Source of the DNA: Guptibacillus spartinae
GTDB taxonomy: Bacteria > Bacillota > Bacilli > Bacillales > Guptibacillaceae
Direction: 5' to 3'
Assembly (NCBI RefSeq): GCF_028610625.1
Contig: NZ_JAQQWU010000022.1
Coordinates: forward strand, 1-39,044
Length of the DNA: 39,044 bases
Position numbers and translations under genes: made by a program. This document shows, in pieces, positions 8,410 to 17,869 of the stretch (the first letter of the stretch is position 1; the number at the start of each line of letters is the position of its first letter). The notes beneath the pieces were generated by a model. That model saw only the letters and a list, made by a program, of their open reading frames with translations, had not been told where the DNA came from and searched no databases.

Positions 8410-8670
8410 GTTCGTTCACCTCTATTTCCTTCCTTATGACTGTAAAAACGGACAGTAAGGATAAGCTAATCTTTGTTTATAACCGATTATTCGGCATGAT
8501 CCGACGTTCCTTTAAGTTTACCTTAGAGGGGACAGGTGGAGCAACTAAACGAATGTTCATGATTTAACAAAAAAAGTCATCAAAAAAACAGCAAAATCGC
8601 AAAAAATGGTGTATAGTCACAAGTAGCAGCACTAACCTTCTATCATCTCAGTATGAGGAAAGGGGCAAAC

Positions 8671-9153
8671 ATGAGTTCATTTACTCACTTTAATGAAGAA
8701 GGCCGAGCAAGAATGGTCGATATTACGGATAAAACTCCCTCGGTTCGAACGGCTACTGCCCGCACGAGCGTTCAGGTGAGTGAACAAATTTATTCAGGTA
8801 TACAGTCTGGAACGATGAAGAAAGGCGATGTTCTTCAAGTCGCTCAAATTGCTGGGATTATGGCAGCAAAAAAAACATCAGATCTCATCCCCATGTGTCA
8901 TCCGATAGCGCTTTCTGGCGTTGACCTTCATTTTGACTGGCAGGAGAAGTCGTCATCTTATGAGCTGATTATTGAGGCTCATGTGAAAACGAGCGGAAGT
9001 ACTGGCGTTGAAATGGAAGCGCTGACGGCAGCATCAGCTGCAGCATTGACCGTATACGATATGTGCAAAGCAGTGGATAAAGGCATCGTTATCGGGGAAA
9101 CCTATCTTGTTACTAAAACAGGTGGTAAAAGCGGGGACTATGCGCGCAAGTAA
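8671..9153 (+). CDS. moaC: Cyclic pyranopterin monophosphate synthase
   Basis: A 160-aa enzyme of molybdenum cofactor synthesis that converts the MoaA product to cyclic pyranopterin monophosphate. The motifs [16 protein letters not shown] near the N-terminus, [18 protein letters not shown] near 65-82, the [14 protein letters not shown] block near 110-123 and the C-terminal TGGKSG are diagnostic. GAGGAAAGGGGC sets the start at the ATG at 8671 rather than an earlier in-frame ATG. The 8410-8670 gap has a possible -10 (TATAGT at 8612-8617) with a poor -35 and nothing else clear. No other moa gene is in the window. Confidence 0.94.
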   Translation: MSSFTHFNEEGRARMVDITDKTPSVRTATARTSVQVSEQIYSGIQSGTMKKGDVLQVAQIAGIMAAKKTSDLIPMCHPIALSGVDLHFDWQEKSSSYELIIEAHVKTSGSTGVEMEALTAASAAALTVYDMCKAVDKGIVIGETYLVTKTGGKSGDYARK

Positions 9154-9192
9154 GGTGACGATGGAGCGCGGAGATCAATATGGAGGTAGTTT

Positions 9193-9831
9193 ATGGATAT
9201 TGATCAAACAAAAATTCCGCAGGCGACAGCAAAAAGACTGCCGCTCTATTATCGATATTTAAAGAATTTAAGCGCATCAGGAAAGCAGCGAGTCTCATCA
9301 GCAGAGCTAAGTGACGCTATTAAAGTAGATTCTGCCACAATTAGAAGAGACTTTAGCTATTTTGGCGCTCTTGGTAAAAAAGGCTATGGGTACAACGTTC
9401 ATTATTTGTTATCCTTTTTTAGTAAGACCCTTGATCAGGATGAAACGACAAAAGTTGCCCTGATTGGCGTAGGGAACCTTGGAACTGCTTTTCTGCACTA
9501 CAATTTTATAAAAAATAATAACACTAAGATTGAGCTTGCTTTTGATGCCGATTCTGAAAAAGTAGGACAGGAGATTGGCGGAGTACCCGTTTATCACATT
9601 GATGAATTCAAAAAGAGATTGAAAGAGAATGACGTTTCTGTCGTGATCTTAACAGTCCCTGTTCATGTCGCCCAGTCCATTGCTGATCAAATGGATGAGA
9701 CAGGCATCAAAGGAATATTGAATTTTACCCCAGCTCGATTAACTGTTCCAGATCATATTCGCGTTCATCATATTGATTTGGCCGTTGAATTACAAGCACT
9801 CGTTTATTTCATGAAACATTATCCAGTATAA
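9193..9831 (+). CDS. rex: Redox-sensing transcriptional repressor Rex
   Basis: A 212-aa dimeric repressor that senses the NADH/NAD+ ratio and controls fermentation and anaerobic respiration genes. A winged-helix DNA-binding domain fills about residues 1-80, with the recognition helix in [14 protein letters not shown] Rossmann NAD(H)-binding domain follows, with [12 protein letters not shown] near 93-104, and the swapped C-terminal helix carries [12 protein letters not shown]. Length is typical. It starts at an ATG behind a TGGAGG site 39 nt after moaC and sits upstream of tatA as in B. subtilis. No Rex operator was seen nearby. Confidence 0.95.
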   Translation: MDIDQTKIPQATAKRLPLYYRYLKNLSASGKQRVSSAELSDAIKVDSATIRRDFSYFGALGKKGYGYNVHYLLSFFSKTLDQDETTKVALIGVGNLGTAFLHYNFIKNNNTKIELAFDADSEKVGQEIGGVPVYHIDEFKKRLKENDVSVVILTVPVHVAQSIADQMDETGIKGILNFTPARLTVPDHIRVHHIDLAVELQALVYFMKHYPV

Positions 9832-9851
9832 ATGATAAGGAGGTGACACGC

Positions 9852-10034
9852 ATGGGAATGGGTGGCGCAAGTATCGCATTAGTTGCCGTGGTTGCTTTAA
9901 TTATATTCGGACCGAAGAAATTACCTGAGCTAGGTAAAGCAGCAGGTAATACGCTTCGTGAATTTAAAAATGCAACAAAAGGTTTAGCGGATGACGACGA
10001 TGAACCAAACGAAAAGAAAAATAACGACAAGTAA
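9852..10034 (+). CDS. tatA: Twin-arginine translocase subunit TatA
   Basis: A 60-aa single-span membrane protein that oligomerises to form the protein-conducting element of the Tat pathway. One N-terminal helix (about residues 4-20) is followed by the FGPKKLPELGKAAGNTLREF hinge and amphipathic helix, then an acidic, lysine-rich tail. The strong site AAGGAGGTGA places the start at the ATG at 9852. A GTG at 9843 overlaps that site and is unlikely. tatC follows after 20 nt, giving the minimal TatA-TatC pair typical of Bacillus (the TatAy/TatCy type by position). Confidence 0.93.
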   Translation: MGMGGASIALVAVVALIIFGPKKLPELGKAAGNTLREFKNATKGLADDDDEPNEKKNNDK

Positions 10035-10054
10035 TCGGTTAGGACGGATAGTGA

Positions 10055-10822
10055 ATGGAGGATCAGAAGCAATCCATCTATGATCATTTAGAGGAATTAA
10101 GAAAACGAATTATCATTACAGTCGTTTTCTTAATTCTTTCCTTTATTGCGGGGCTGTTTCTGGCTAAGCCAGTCATCGTATTTTTGCAACATGCTCCTGA
10201 AGCGCAGGGTATACCGATGAATGCGTTTCATCTTACTGACCCATTGAAAGTGTATTTTAGCTTCGCCTTTTTAATTGCTTTTATACTGACATCACCCCTA
10301 GCACTTTATCAGCTATGGGCGTTTATCTCACCTGGTTTGTTTGAACATGAACGGAAAGTAACCTTATCGTATATTCCTGCGGTTTTTCTATTATTTCTTG
10401 GGGGGATATCCTTCTCCTATTTTGTTCTCTTTCCATTTGTAATTGACTTTGTAGGAAATCTTGCTCAAAGTCTTAACATCCAAGAAATGTATGGAGCCAA
10501 TCAATATTTTAGTTTTCTGTTTCAATTAACCCTGCCGTTTGGGTTTGTCTTTCAGTTGCCGGTAATCGTTCTTTTCTTTACAAGACTTGGGATGTTGAAT
10601 CCAGCAATGCTTGTGCAAATTCGCAAGTATGCGTACTTTGTTCTTCTTGTGATTGCAGGTATGATTACACCACCTGAAATCATTTCCCATCTTATGGTTA
10701 CTGTACCGCTCCTGCTTCTTTATGAATTTAGTATTATCGTGTCGCGATACGGGTATCGAAAAAGGTTGCAGGCAGAAGCGAAACGGATTCTTGAGGAAGC
10801 TCAGGAAGAAGGAAATCAATAG
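10055..10822 (+). CDS. tatC: Twin-arginine translocase subunit TatC
   Basis: A 255-aa integral membrane protein that recognises the twin-arginine signal peptide. The N-terminal DHLEELRKRI motif, the conserved FxxP-type segment LYQLWAFISPGLFEHERK in the first periplasmic/cytoplasmic loop region, and about six hydrophobic spans identify it. The tail is charged and cytosolic. The start ATG at 10055 has a weak AGGACGG site. It forms an operon with tatA and ends before a bidirectional terminator. Confidence 0.96.
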   Translation: MEDQKQSIYDHLEELRKRIIITVVFLILSFIAGLFLAKPVIVFLQHAPEAQGIPMNAFHLTDPLKVYFSFAFLIAFILTSPLALYQLWAFISPGLFEHERKVTLSYIPAVFLLFLGGISFSYFVLFPFVIDFVGNLAQSLNIQEMYGANQYFSFLFQLTLPFGFVFQLPVIVLFFTRLGMLNPAMLVQIRKYAYFVLLVIAGMITPPEIISHLMVTVPLLLLYEFSIIVSRYGYRKRLQAEAKRILEEAQEEGNQ

Positions 10823-10830
10823 CTGCAAAA

Positions 10831-10864
10831 CAAAAAGCGGTAGGAATCCCTACCGCTTTTTGTT
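10831..10864. terminator. Bidirectional terminator between tatC and ydiK
   Basis: AAAAAGCGGTAGG and CCTACCGCTTTTT form a perfect stem with an A-run on one side and a T-run on the other. It serves the convergent tatC and ydiK genes and overlaps the last codon of ydiK. Confidence 0.92.
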
Positions 10865-11074
10865 ATCATCTTTTTTCTTAAGTTTTGAAATTCGTTTTCT
10901 AAGGACGAAGAAGCGGATAGCATAAACGAAATCCACGGTGGCAAGAACCATCAAAAAAATCGTATAAAAGTTCCACAGCTCGCCGTTACTACTCGCACTT
11001 TGAATCGCCAGATAGGTGAAAAGCGAGCCGAGTCCTAAATAGAAAAAACCCATAACAATTGGTGAGAGTTTCAT
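10850..11074 (-). CDS. Small membrane protein, YdiK-like
   Basis: A 74-aa protein with two hydrophobic helices (about residues 5-24 and 34-56) and a lysine/arginine-rich C-terminus that should face the cytosol. By sequence and position it matches the Bacillus ydiK family (DUF4305-type), whose function is unknown. Its ATG overlaps the stop of the upstream protease gene (ATGA), so the two are translationally coupled. Confidence 0.75.
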   Translation of the reverse strand: MKLSPIVMGFFYLGLGSLFTYLAIQSASSNGELWNFYTIFLMVLATVDFVYAIRFFVLRKRISKLKKKDDNKKR

Positions 11075-11781
11075 GAAAAGAGTCCTCCAATAAACGATTG
11101 CGCCTGATTAAGCTGTTTTTCCATCTCCATAATATCATCAGCAAAATAGACGTTAATTAACACAACAAACGTATTCATCGTCATGTGTGCAATAATCGGT
11201 ACGATCAGACGCTTTGTTTTCACATATAGAAAGGCAAAGGTTAGACCCATTGCTGTATAAATGAGAAGATGAGAAAAGTCAAAGTGAATCGCAGCGAATA
11301 TAACAGAGCTAAGAATGCCGGCAATCCAGAAGTTAAATCGTTTGTATAATGATCCGAAAATAACTTTTCGGAAAACGATTTCTTCAAGTATGGGTCCAAT
11401 AATGGACGTCACGATAATAAAGATAGGAGAAGCCTTTGCTACTTCTATCAGCATTTCGGTATTCTCAGAACCTGGATCAATCCCTAATACATTCATTTCA
11501 ATCATGGCCGCCACAATTTGAGAAGCATAAGCCATAAAAACACCGAGAATACTCCAGCCTACTGCCTGACCACCTGAAACGCGAGTAGAGCGTTCAAACG
11601 GGACGTCGGGAGTGGAGCGGAGAAGGAATAGCATAATCACCAAGGCAGTAAGAAAACTGAAAACTGACCAGATTACAACGGGATCAGCTATGTTAAGTTT
11701 TTGAAGTAATGGAACACCTAAAAGTCCTGAAAGCTGCATGACAATATAGGTAATCAATATAGTCCAATAGTGTTTAGCCAA
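11071..11781 (-). CDS. CPBP-family intramembrane metalloprotease (YdiL-like)
   Basis: A 236-aa multi-span membrane protein of the CPBP/ABI family. The family's paired glutamates appear in GPILEEIVFRKVIFG, and the conserved histidines appear in AIHFDFSH and IIAHMTMN. These are the presumed metal ligands of a glutamic-type intramembrane protease; family members mature signal peptides, CAAX-like tails or bacteriocins. A TTG start at 11781 behind AAGGAG gives the N-terminus MAKHYWTILITYIVMQLSG. The frame remains open upstream to 11874, but that extension is hydrophilic and has no ribosome site. It is coupled to ydiK. Confidence 0.8.
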   Translation of the reverse strand: MAKHYWTILITYIVMQLSGLLGVPLLQKLNIADPVVIWSVFSFLTALVIMLFLLRSTPDVPFERSTRVSGGQAVGWSILGVFMAYASQIVAAMIEMNVLGIDPGSENTEMLIEVAKASPIFIIVTSIIGPILEEIVFRKVIFGSLYKRFNFWIAGILSSVIFAAIHFDFSHLLIYTAMGLTFAFLYVKTKRLIVPIIAHMTMNTFVVLINVYFADDIMEMEKQLNQAQSFIGGLFS

Positions 11782-12007
11782 GAAGCATAACTCCTTTAAA
11801 TGGTTTCCATGCCTTAAAGGCACTTTGCATACTCGTATTAGTTTAACACACTTTGAAAAGGGAATGCCGTTCATAAGACTTCCTAAACTGTTTAAAGCGT
11901 TTCATCGAATATACTCGAAAAACAGGTCAGAAGTCTTATCTTTTCATGTCAGATCTTGGCGAGTAGGGAAGAAAAGAAAAAACTGAAAAAAAAATCAACT
12001 TTACTAC

Positions 12008-12036
12008 TTGCAAATAGATAGTGAATTATTTATTAT
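12008..12036 (+). promoter_or_regulatory. Sigma-A promoter of groESL
   Basis: TTGCAA (12008-12013) and TATTAT (12031-12036) are 17 bp apart. They lie just upstream of the CIRCE operator, the usual arrangement for groESL. The stretch from 11782 to 12007 otherwise shows no gene or clear motif. Confidence 0.75.
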
Positions 12037-12045
12037 ATACATGTG

Positions 12046-12072
12046 TTAGCACTCGACGATGGTGAGTGCTAA
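12046..12072. promoter_or_regulatory. CIRCE operator (HrcA binding site)
   Basis: TTAGCACTC, nine bases, GAGTGCTAA: a perfect match to the CIRCE inverted repeat. HrcA bound here represses groESL until heat or protein misfolding titrates GroEL away. It also lies in the 5' untranslated region, where it can form an mRNA hairpin. Confidence 0.98.
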
Positions 12073-12116
12073 AAAACGAATCAAACCATAATTTCCATCT
12101 GAGGAGGGTGTTTGAG

Positions 12117-12404
12117 TTGTTAAAGCCTTTAGGTGATCGTGTTGTCATCGAACCAATTCAATTAGAAGAAAAAACGTCTAGTGGGATCGTGCTTCCGGAT
12201 TCTGCGAAAGAAAAGCCACAAGAAGGTCGCGTCGTATCTGTAGGTAGCGGTGCACTTACTGATGGTGGAGAGCGTGTCGCTCTTGAAGTATCAGAAGGCG
12301 ATGCTGTCATTTACAGCAAATACGCTGGTACTGAAGTAAAGTATGACGGTAAAGAGTATCTAATCCTTCGTGAGAACGACATTCTTGCAGTTGTAAGTAA
12401 GTAA
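12117..12404 (+). CDS. groES: Co-chaperonin GroES
   Basis: The 95-aa lid of the GroEL chamber. The sequence starts [13 protein letters not shown], includes the mobile-loop segment [19 protein letters not shown] near 17-35 and ends in the conserved [19 protein letters not shown]. The start is TTG at 12117, seven bases behind GAGGAGGGTG. The frame is open further upstream but would run into the CIRCE element and has no ribosome site. It is co-transcribed with groEL after a 42-nt spacer. Confidence 0.97.
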   Translation: MLKPLGDRVVIEPIQLEEKTSSGIVLPDSAKEKPQEGRVVSVGSGALTDGGERVALEVSEGDAVIYSKYAGTEVKYDGKEYLILRENDILAVVSK

Positions 12405-12443
12405 TTACAAAAATAAAAGCACTACATACATTTAGGAGGGTAA

Positions 12444-14090
<1,647 letters not shown>

Positions 14091-14168
14091 AAACACCTTT
14101 AGATACCTTTCACAAAAGTCTCTTAAGGTGGAAAAACCCATTTATTGTCCGAGAAAACATCCGATATT

Positions 14169-14206
14169 AACAAAGGCCAGTACTACTCATAGTACTGGCC
14201 TTTGTT
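14169..14206. terminator. Bidirectional terminator between groEL and the TIR gene
   Basis: Arms of 16 bp (14169-14184 and 14191-14206, AACAAAGGCCAGTACT type) pair perfectly around a 6-nt loop. The flanking T-run is short (TTTGTTGTC), so termination may be partial. It separates the convergent groEL and minus-strand TIR genes. A second 7-bp hairpin (14204-14226) abuts the TIR gene end. Confidence 0.7.
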
Positions 14207-14228
14207 GTCTGTTTACTAAAAGACAACA

Positions 14229-14789
14229 TCACTTTTCTTTTAATATATTTCCTAGTAAATTCTTTTCATCTGAATACATTTCGTTTTCTTGGGTATGAGA
14301 TGAGTATTTATTATATAACTCGGGATAGTCGCTAAGTACTTCTTGTAAGTACCTGTGAAAATCATATTTCCCATAGATTATTCTGGCTACTCTTAGGTAA
14401 GATGGTATATCCTGATCATTAAAATCTTTCAATAATATCGTTGCCACATTTGTCTTGCTTTTTTTACATTTACTATAGCCAATTTCATATGGAACCCACC
14501 AAGAATCTCTTGTCTTTTCTGAGATGATTGATAAGAGGTGTGTGGATTTGGACAAACCCTTTTCAAGGCATGAAGTGATTAATTCATGATTATCATCATT
14601 CGCAGCTACTTGCAGTTTGTCATCAAAAACGTCTAGATAGATATCTATGTTATTCTCCATTATGTACTCTCCTATGTTTAACGCTTCAGCTCGATTTTCT
14701 CTTTTATAAGATATAAAAATGCATTTTTTTATATCTTTATATTTTTCAAAAAAAGACAAATTTGATTTAGCTAGATTTATACCAGTCAT
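14229..14789 (-). CDS. TIR domain protein of the groEL island
   Basis: A 186-aa protein with a TIR fold from about residue 22. The first strand KKCIFISYKREN carries the box-1-like FISYK motif, and a following strand reads IDIYLD. The segment DSWWVPYEIGYSK near 96-108 has the W-x(4)-E pattern in which the glutamate (about Glu102) is catalytic in NAD-cleaving TIRs. AAAGGAG seven bases upstream places the ATG at 14789; the frame is open further but without a ribosome site. No membrane span is seen. Bacterial TIR proteins of anti-phage systems hydrolyse NAD+ or make cyclic ADP-ribose signals, and either role is inferred here. It is divergent from the DUF4071-SLATT-TIR unit and shares a 138-bp control region with it. 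Confidence 0.78.
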   Translation of the reverse strand: MTGINLAKSNLSFFEKYKDIKKCIFISYKRENRAEALNIGEYIMENNIDIYLDVFDDKLQVAANDDNHELITSCLEKGLSKSTHLLSIISEKTRDSWWVPYEIGYSKCKKSKTNVATILLKDFNDQDIPSYLRVARIIYGKYDFHRYLQEVLSDYPELYNKYSSHTQENEMYSDEKNLLGNILKEK

Positions 14790-14818
14790 TATAGGTCTCC
14801 TTTGCATAATATTTAATT

Positions 14819-14880
14819 TTACCATATTTTTCTTTTTGTGAAGGACTATTGTAGTTTGGTATCGAAAAGAAATATGGTAC
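14819..14880. promoter_or_regulatory. Divergent control region with inverted repeat
   Basis: Between the two divergent genes, TTACCATATTTTTCTTTTT (14819-14837) and AAAAGAAATATGGTA (14865-14879) are inverted copies apart from a 2-bp insertion. TTGTAG (14850-14855) and TATGGT (14873-14878), 17 bp apart, form a candidate rightward promoter, and one repeat arm covers its -10. A regulator bound to both arms could control both directions. Confidence 0.45.
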
Positions 14881-14927
14881 AGAGTATCTTTTTTTTGAAT
14901 TAATTTCATGGATTGAGAGGTGTTAAA

Positions 14928-16283
14928 TTGGATCCTTTATTATTTGTAGCAATGCCATTTGGAAAGAAAAAAGACAATAAACGGGCTATAGAAATTGACT
15001 TTGACCAAATATACGAAGAAGTAATAAAGCCGGTTGCAGAAAGTGAAAATGTAAATATTATTAGGGCTGATGAAGAAAGAATGGGTGGCATTATACATCT
15101 ACCTATGTTTGAAAGGCTTTTGCTTGCAGAGATTGTCATAGCAGATTTAACAATTCCTAACCCAAATGTATTTTATGAATTAGGAGTTAGGCACTGTGCC
15201 AAGCCTCGCTCTACAATATTAATCTTCTCTGATGATACACAATTACCATTTGATCTAATCCCAATAAGAGGCCTACCGTATCATCTAAAAGAGGGAAGAT
15301 TAGATGAAGATAAAAAGGAGGACTTTGTTAAGAAATTAAAGGATTTAATTAAAGATGCAAAAGAAGACTTAGAAGCAAAAGATAGCCCACTATTTCAATT
15401 AATAGCTGAATTCCCTGGGATAGACTTACCTCATGATGTAACTGAGAGTTTTAGAGATAGAGTTGAAAAAATAGGTGATTTGCAACACGAAATGAAATTG
15501 ATAAGATCTTATGAAAACAAGAAAAAAGCAATCACTGAACTTTTTGAAATTGAGGAGTCGCTTGGTGAGATTAATAGTGCCCCTTTAGAAGTGGTAATAG
15601 ATTTGTTGCTTTCTTACCGTGATGTTAATGCCTATACAAAAATGATCGAGCTTTATAGAAAAATCCCGCGTGAAGTTAAAAATTCTTCTTCTACTTTAAG
15701 GGAACAATATGCATTTGCACTTAACAGAAGGAATTCGGAAGGCGATAGACAGGAAGCTATCCATATTATCGAAGGGGTAATGAAACAGTTTGGACCTTCT
15801 CCAGAGTCATGTGGAATATTAGGGAGAATCTATAAGGATAGGTACGAAGAAAATAAGGAATCAAATCGTGAAGTTGCTAAAGCCTATTTAACCAAAGCCA
15901 TAGAAGTCTATTACGAAGGATTCAAAGCTGATCCAAGAGACTTTTATCCTGGTATAAACGCAGTAACGTTGGCTTACTTAAATGATGATCACGAGAAAGT
16001 GAAGGAATTAATTTCTGCAGTTGCGTTTGCTGTTACTAGAAGGGGAGGATTGAACTCCAATAATTATTGGGAAGTAGCGACAGTTTTAGAATTAGCAGTT
16101 TTAAATAAGGATTGGGAATTCGCCAACAGAGCACTTCAAAAAAGTATAATTTTGGAGGCCCCCAGCTGGTCTTACGAAACAACCTTTAGGAACCTAGATA
16201 AGATAAGGGGCAAAAAGAAAGAGTTAGGAGATGATTTAAAAGAAGTAGAACACATCTTAGAAACATTAAAGTCTTTATTTTGA
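14928..16283 (+). CDS. Deoxyribosyltransferase-like/TPR protein (DUF4071-like), island signalling component
   Basis: A 451-aa protein in two parts. Residues 1-130 form a Rossmann-like domain: LLFVAMPFGKK at the start, IDFDQIYEEVIKP, then IIRADE and IVIADLTIPNPNVFYELGVRH near 69-89. That last block is the hallmark of nucleoside deoxyribosyltransferase-like/TIR-related domains that act on nucleotides. Residues 180-440 are helical and repeat-like (AKAYLTKAIEVYYEGFKADP, for instance), as in TPR or DUF4071 regions. The start is a TTG at 14928 behind GAGAGG; TTG 14913 is an alternative. Its coupling to SLATT and TIR genes suggests it senses or processes a nucleotide signal. That role is inferred, not shown. 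Confidence 0.75.
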   Translation: MDPLLFVAMPFGKKKDNKRAIEIDFDQIYEEVIKPVAESENVNIIRADEERMGGIIHLPMFERLLLAEIVIADLTIPNPNVFYELGVRHCAKPRSTILIFSDDTQLPFDLIPIRGLPYHLKEGRLDEDKKEDFVKKLKDLIKDAKEDLEAKDSPLFQLIAEFPGIDLPHDVTESFRDRVEKIGDLQHEMKLIRSYENKKKAITELFEIEESLGEINSAPLEVVIDLLLSYRDVNAYTKMIELYRKIPREVKNSSSTLREQYAFALNRRNSEGDRQEAIHIIEGVMKQFGPSPESCGILGRIYKDRYEENKESNREVAKAYLTKAIEVYYEGFKADPRDFYPGINAVTLAYLNDDHEKVKELISAVAFAVTRRGGLNSNNYWEVATVLELAVLNKDWEFANRALQKSIILEAPSWSYETTFRNLDKIRGKKKELGDDLKEVEHILETLKSLF

Positions 16284-16322
16284 TTGGAATCTTATAGATT
16301 TAAAAAGTGGTGAAAGTAAGTT

Positions 16323-16736
16323 ATGAGTGAAGAAGAATATCTGGAGCAAAGGTTGGAAAACCAAATAAAATGGTATGACAATAACAGTATTAATTACCAA
16401 CGTAAGTATAGAACCCTAAAAATGATAGAGATACTATTTGCAACTTCTATTCCTGTTGTAGCTAGTACTATACCAAACGCAACTGTTATTTCTATACTTG
16501 GGGGAGGGATTGCTTTTATTGAAGGTTGGTTAAATTTATCAAAATATCACGAAAATTGGATTGAGTACCGGAGTATTTGTGAAATCCTAAAACAAGAAAA
16601 ATATATGTTTTTAACTCATTCTGGTGTGTATTCTTCAAAGAAATCATTTACATATCTTGTTGAAAGAGTTGAAAGCATTATTTCTAAAGAGAATGTTAAT
16701 TGGGCTAATTTAAATTCGGATAATAAAGGAGATTGA
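16323..16736 (+). CDS. SLATT domain membrane protein (DUF4231-like), predicted effector
   Basis: A 137-aa protein with the SLATT layout: an N-terminal helix (EEYLEQRLENQIKWYD), then two adjacent membrane helices near residues 35-50 and 52-67 joined by a short turn (TIPNATVISILGGG). The conserved ENWIEYRSICEILKQEKYMFL helix and a C-terminal LVERVESIISKENVNW follow. SLATT proteins are predicted pore formers whose opening is set by nucleotide signals in conflict systems, causing membrane damage and growth arrest. The ATG lies 39 nt after the DUF4071-like gene with a weak GGTGAAAG site. The TIR gene follows after 3 nt. Confidence 0.85.
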   Translation: MSEEEYLEQRLENQIKWYDNNSINYQRKYRTLKMIEILFATSIPVVASTIPNATVISILGGGIAFIEGWLNLSKYHENWIEYRSICEILKQEKYMFLTHSGVYSSKKSFTYLVERVESIISKENVNWANLNSDNKGD

Positions 16737-16739
16737 AAA

Positions 16740-17141
16740 ATGACAATGAAAGTATTTATTAGTTATGACTATGATGAAGATAGAACCTATAAAAATATGT
16801 TAAAGGCATGGTCTAAGAATAGCGCAGAGCATTTTAATAATATTAATTTTGAGGATGGTTCTACTGACATATCAATAAATTCAACTGATCGCTCTGCTAT
16901 TAGGAGGGCCATTTCGAGAAGAATGAATACATGTGATAAAATTATCGTGTTAGTTGGAGAAGAAACTTATAAAAGTGATTGGTGTAAATGGGAAATTGAA
17001 AAAGCTGAAGACCTAGGACTTTCCTTTGCAGCAGTAAAAATTAATAACTCTAATCAATCACCTAGTGAATTAATTGGTAAAGGCGCAAAATGGGCTAGAA
17101 GCTTTACAAAAACAGCAATTGAGAATGCATTGACTGATTAG
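16740..17141 (+). CDS. ThsB-like TIR domain protein (DUF1863-like)
   Basis: A 133-aa single-domain protein. KVFISYDYDED at the N-terminus is the first TIR strand, DRSAIRRAISRRMNTCDKII leads into the central strand IIVLVGEETYKS, and DWCKWEIEKAEDLG near 80-93 holds the conserved W-x-x-W-E, with Glu85 the probable catalytic residue. The length and motifs resemble ThsB of Thoeris and MTH538-type TIR-like proteins, which make a cyclic ADP-ribose signal. AAAGGAGA sets the ATG at 16740, three bases after the SLATT stop, so it is in the same operon. No ThsA gene is nearby; SLATT may take the effector place. Confidence 0.82.
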   Translation: MTMKVFISYDYDEDRTYKNMLKAWSKNSAEHFNNINFEDGSTDISINSTDRSAIRRAISRRMNTCDKIIVLVGEETYKSDWCKWEIEKAEDLGLSFAAVKINNSNQSPSELIGKGAKWARSFTKTAIENALTD

Positions 17142-17174
17142 AACTTTATTGAGCGTTACATGATGCATACTAAT

Positions 17175-17220
17175 AGAGACCTCCACTTAAGTTTCAATTT
17201 AAATGGAAGTCTCTTTATTT
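17175..17220. terminator. Terminator between the TIR gene and the convergent hypothetical gene
   Basis: AGAGACCTCCACTT and AAATGGAAGTCTCT form a stem with two mismatched or wobble positions, followed by a T-rich tail. It ends the DUF4071-SLATT-TIR operon and could also serve the convergent gene. Confidence 0.7.
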
Positions 17221-17221
17221 G

Positions 17222-17869
17222 TTAATTTTCACTTAAGTGAGTAAACTCTTGTGCTAATGTTTTTCTAATTTCATATGCAATTTGTCTCATAGTGTATAAA
17301 TGGGGATTCTTAATTGGTTCTGGTTGATTATTTCCTATCTGAAATGTTTCTCCAGTAGAGCCTCCTCTAGTTAATTCAGAGTAATCTTTTTTTAATTTAT
17401 TATCTACATGTGCACCACCGTCTTGATTAGATAGGCTTAAAACTAGGGATTTCCTTGTAAAATCATCACCAACTCCGCTAGTCAAAATCGTTTGATTTTC
17501 CCACCAGTCATTAAATGGAATAAAGGATTCATTTTGCACGTTAGAGTCTAAATTTGAATAAAGCTTAGGGCCATTTAAATCAAACTCTTCATAATACATT
17601 GGTTTAGTCATAGGTTTAATAATTATTGTACCATCAGGTAACTTTTGTTTAGGTTGAACAGAAGAATCACAGAATAAGATACTTTTCTTGTTTAAGTGTG
17701 TAAGAAGGGATATAGATTTATTAGTATCATGGACCAGTACTCTTACTGTTGTAGCCATTCGTTTCGCTTCATTTAATTTTTCATCTTGATCAAATGCTTT
17801 AATTGAAGTTAATAGATGATCAAACTGTTCTATTAAATGTCCAATAAAATCGTTATAAGATAGTCCCAT
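17222..17869 (-). CDS. Unrecognised island protein with a GGAHVD motif
   Basis: A 215-aa soluble-looking protein of no family I can name. The N-terminal third is helical (MGLSYNDFIGHLIEQFDHLLTS and on to TTVRVLVHDTNKS), and the middle is rich in aromatic and polar residues. The segment from about 140 reads FTRKSLVLSLSNQDGGAHVD then KLKKDYSEL; this R-K-S-L...GGAHVD block looks like a conserved active or binding site. The C-terminus is helical (LYTMRQIAYEIRKTL). GGGGGAGGTGAG five bases upstream sets the ATG at 17869. It points toward the TIR operon, lies inside the 18-bp repeats and is therefore cargo of the island. Confidence 0.65.
   Translation of the reverse strand: MGLSYNDFIGHLIEQFDHLLTSIKAFDQDEKLNEAKRMATTVRVLVHDTNKSISLLTHLNKKSILFCDSSVQPKQKLPDGTIIIKPMTKPMYYEEFDLNGPKLYSNLDSNVQNESFIPFNDWWENQTILTSGVGDDFTRKSLVLSLSNQDGGAHVDNKLKKDYSELTRGGSTGETFQIGNNQPEPIKNPHLYTMRQIAYEIRKTLAQEFTHLSEN

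Noticed and set aside
11889-11902. A cre-like sequence (TTTAAAGCGTTTCAT region) upstream of the YdiL-like gene
   Set aside because: It misses conserved positions of the cre consensus, including the leading TG, and is not placed at a recognised promoter.
14229-17141. Calling the island a standard Thoeris system
   Set aside because: The small TIR protein resembles ThsB, but no ThsA (SIR2/SLOG or macro-domain effector) is present. The SLATT and DUF4071-like partners define a different architecture.
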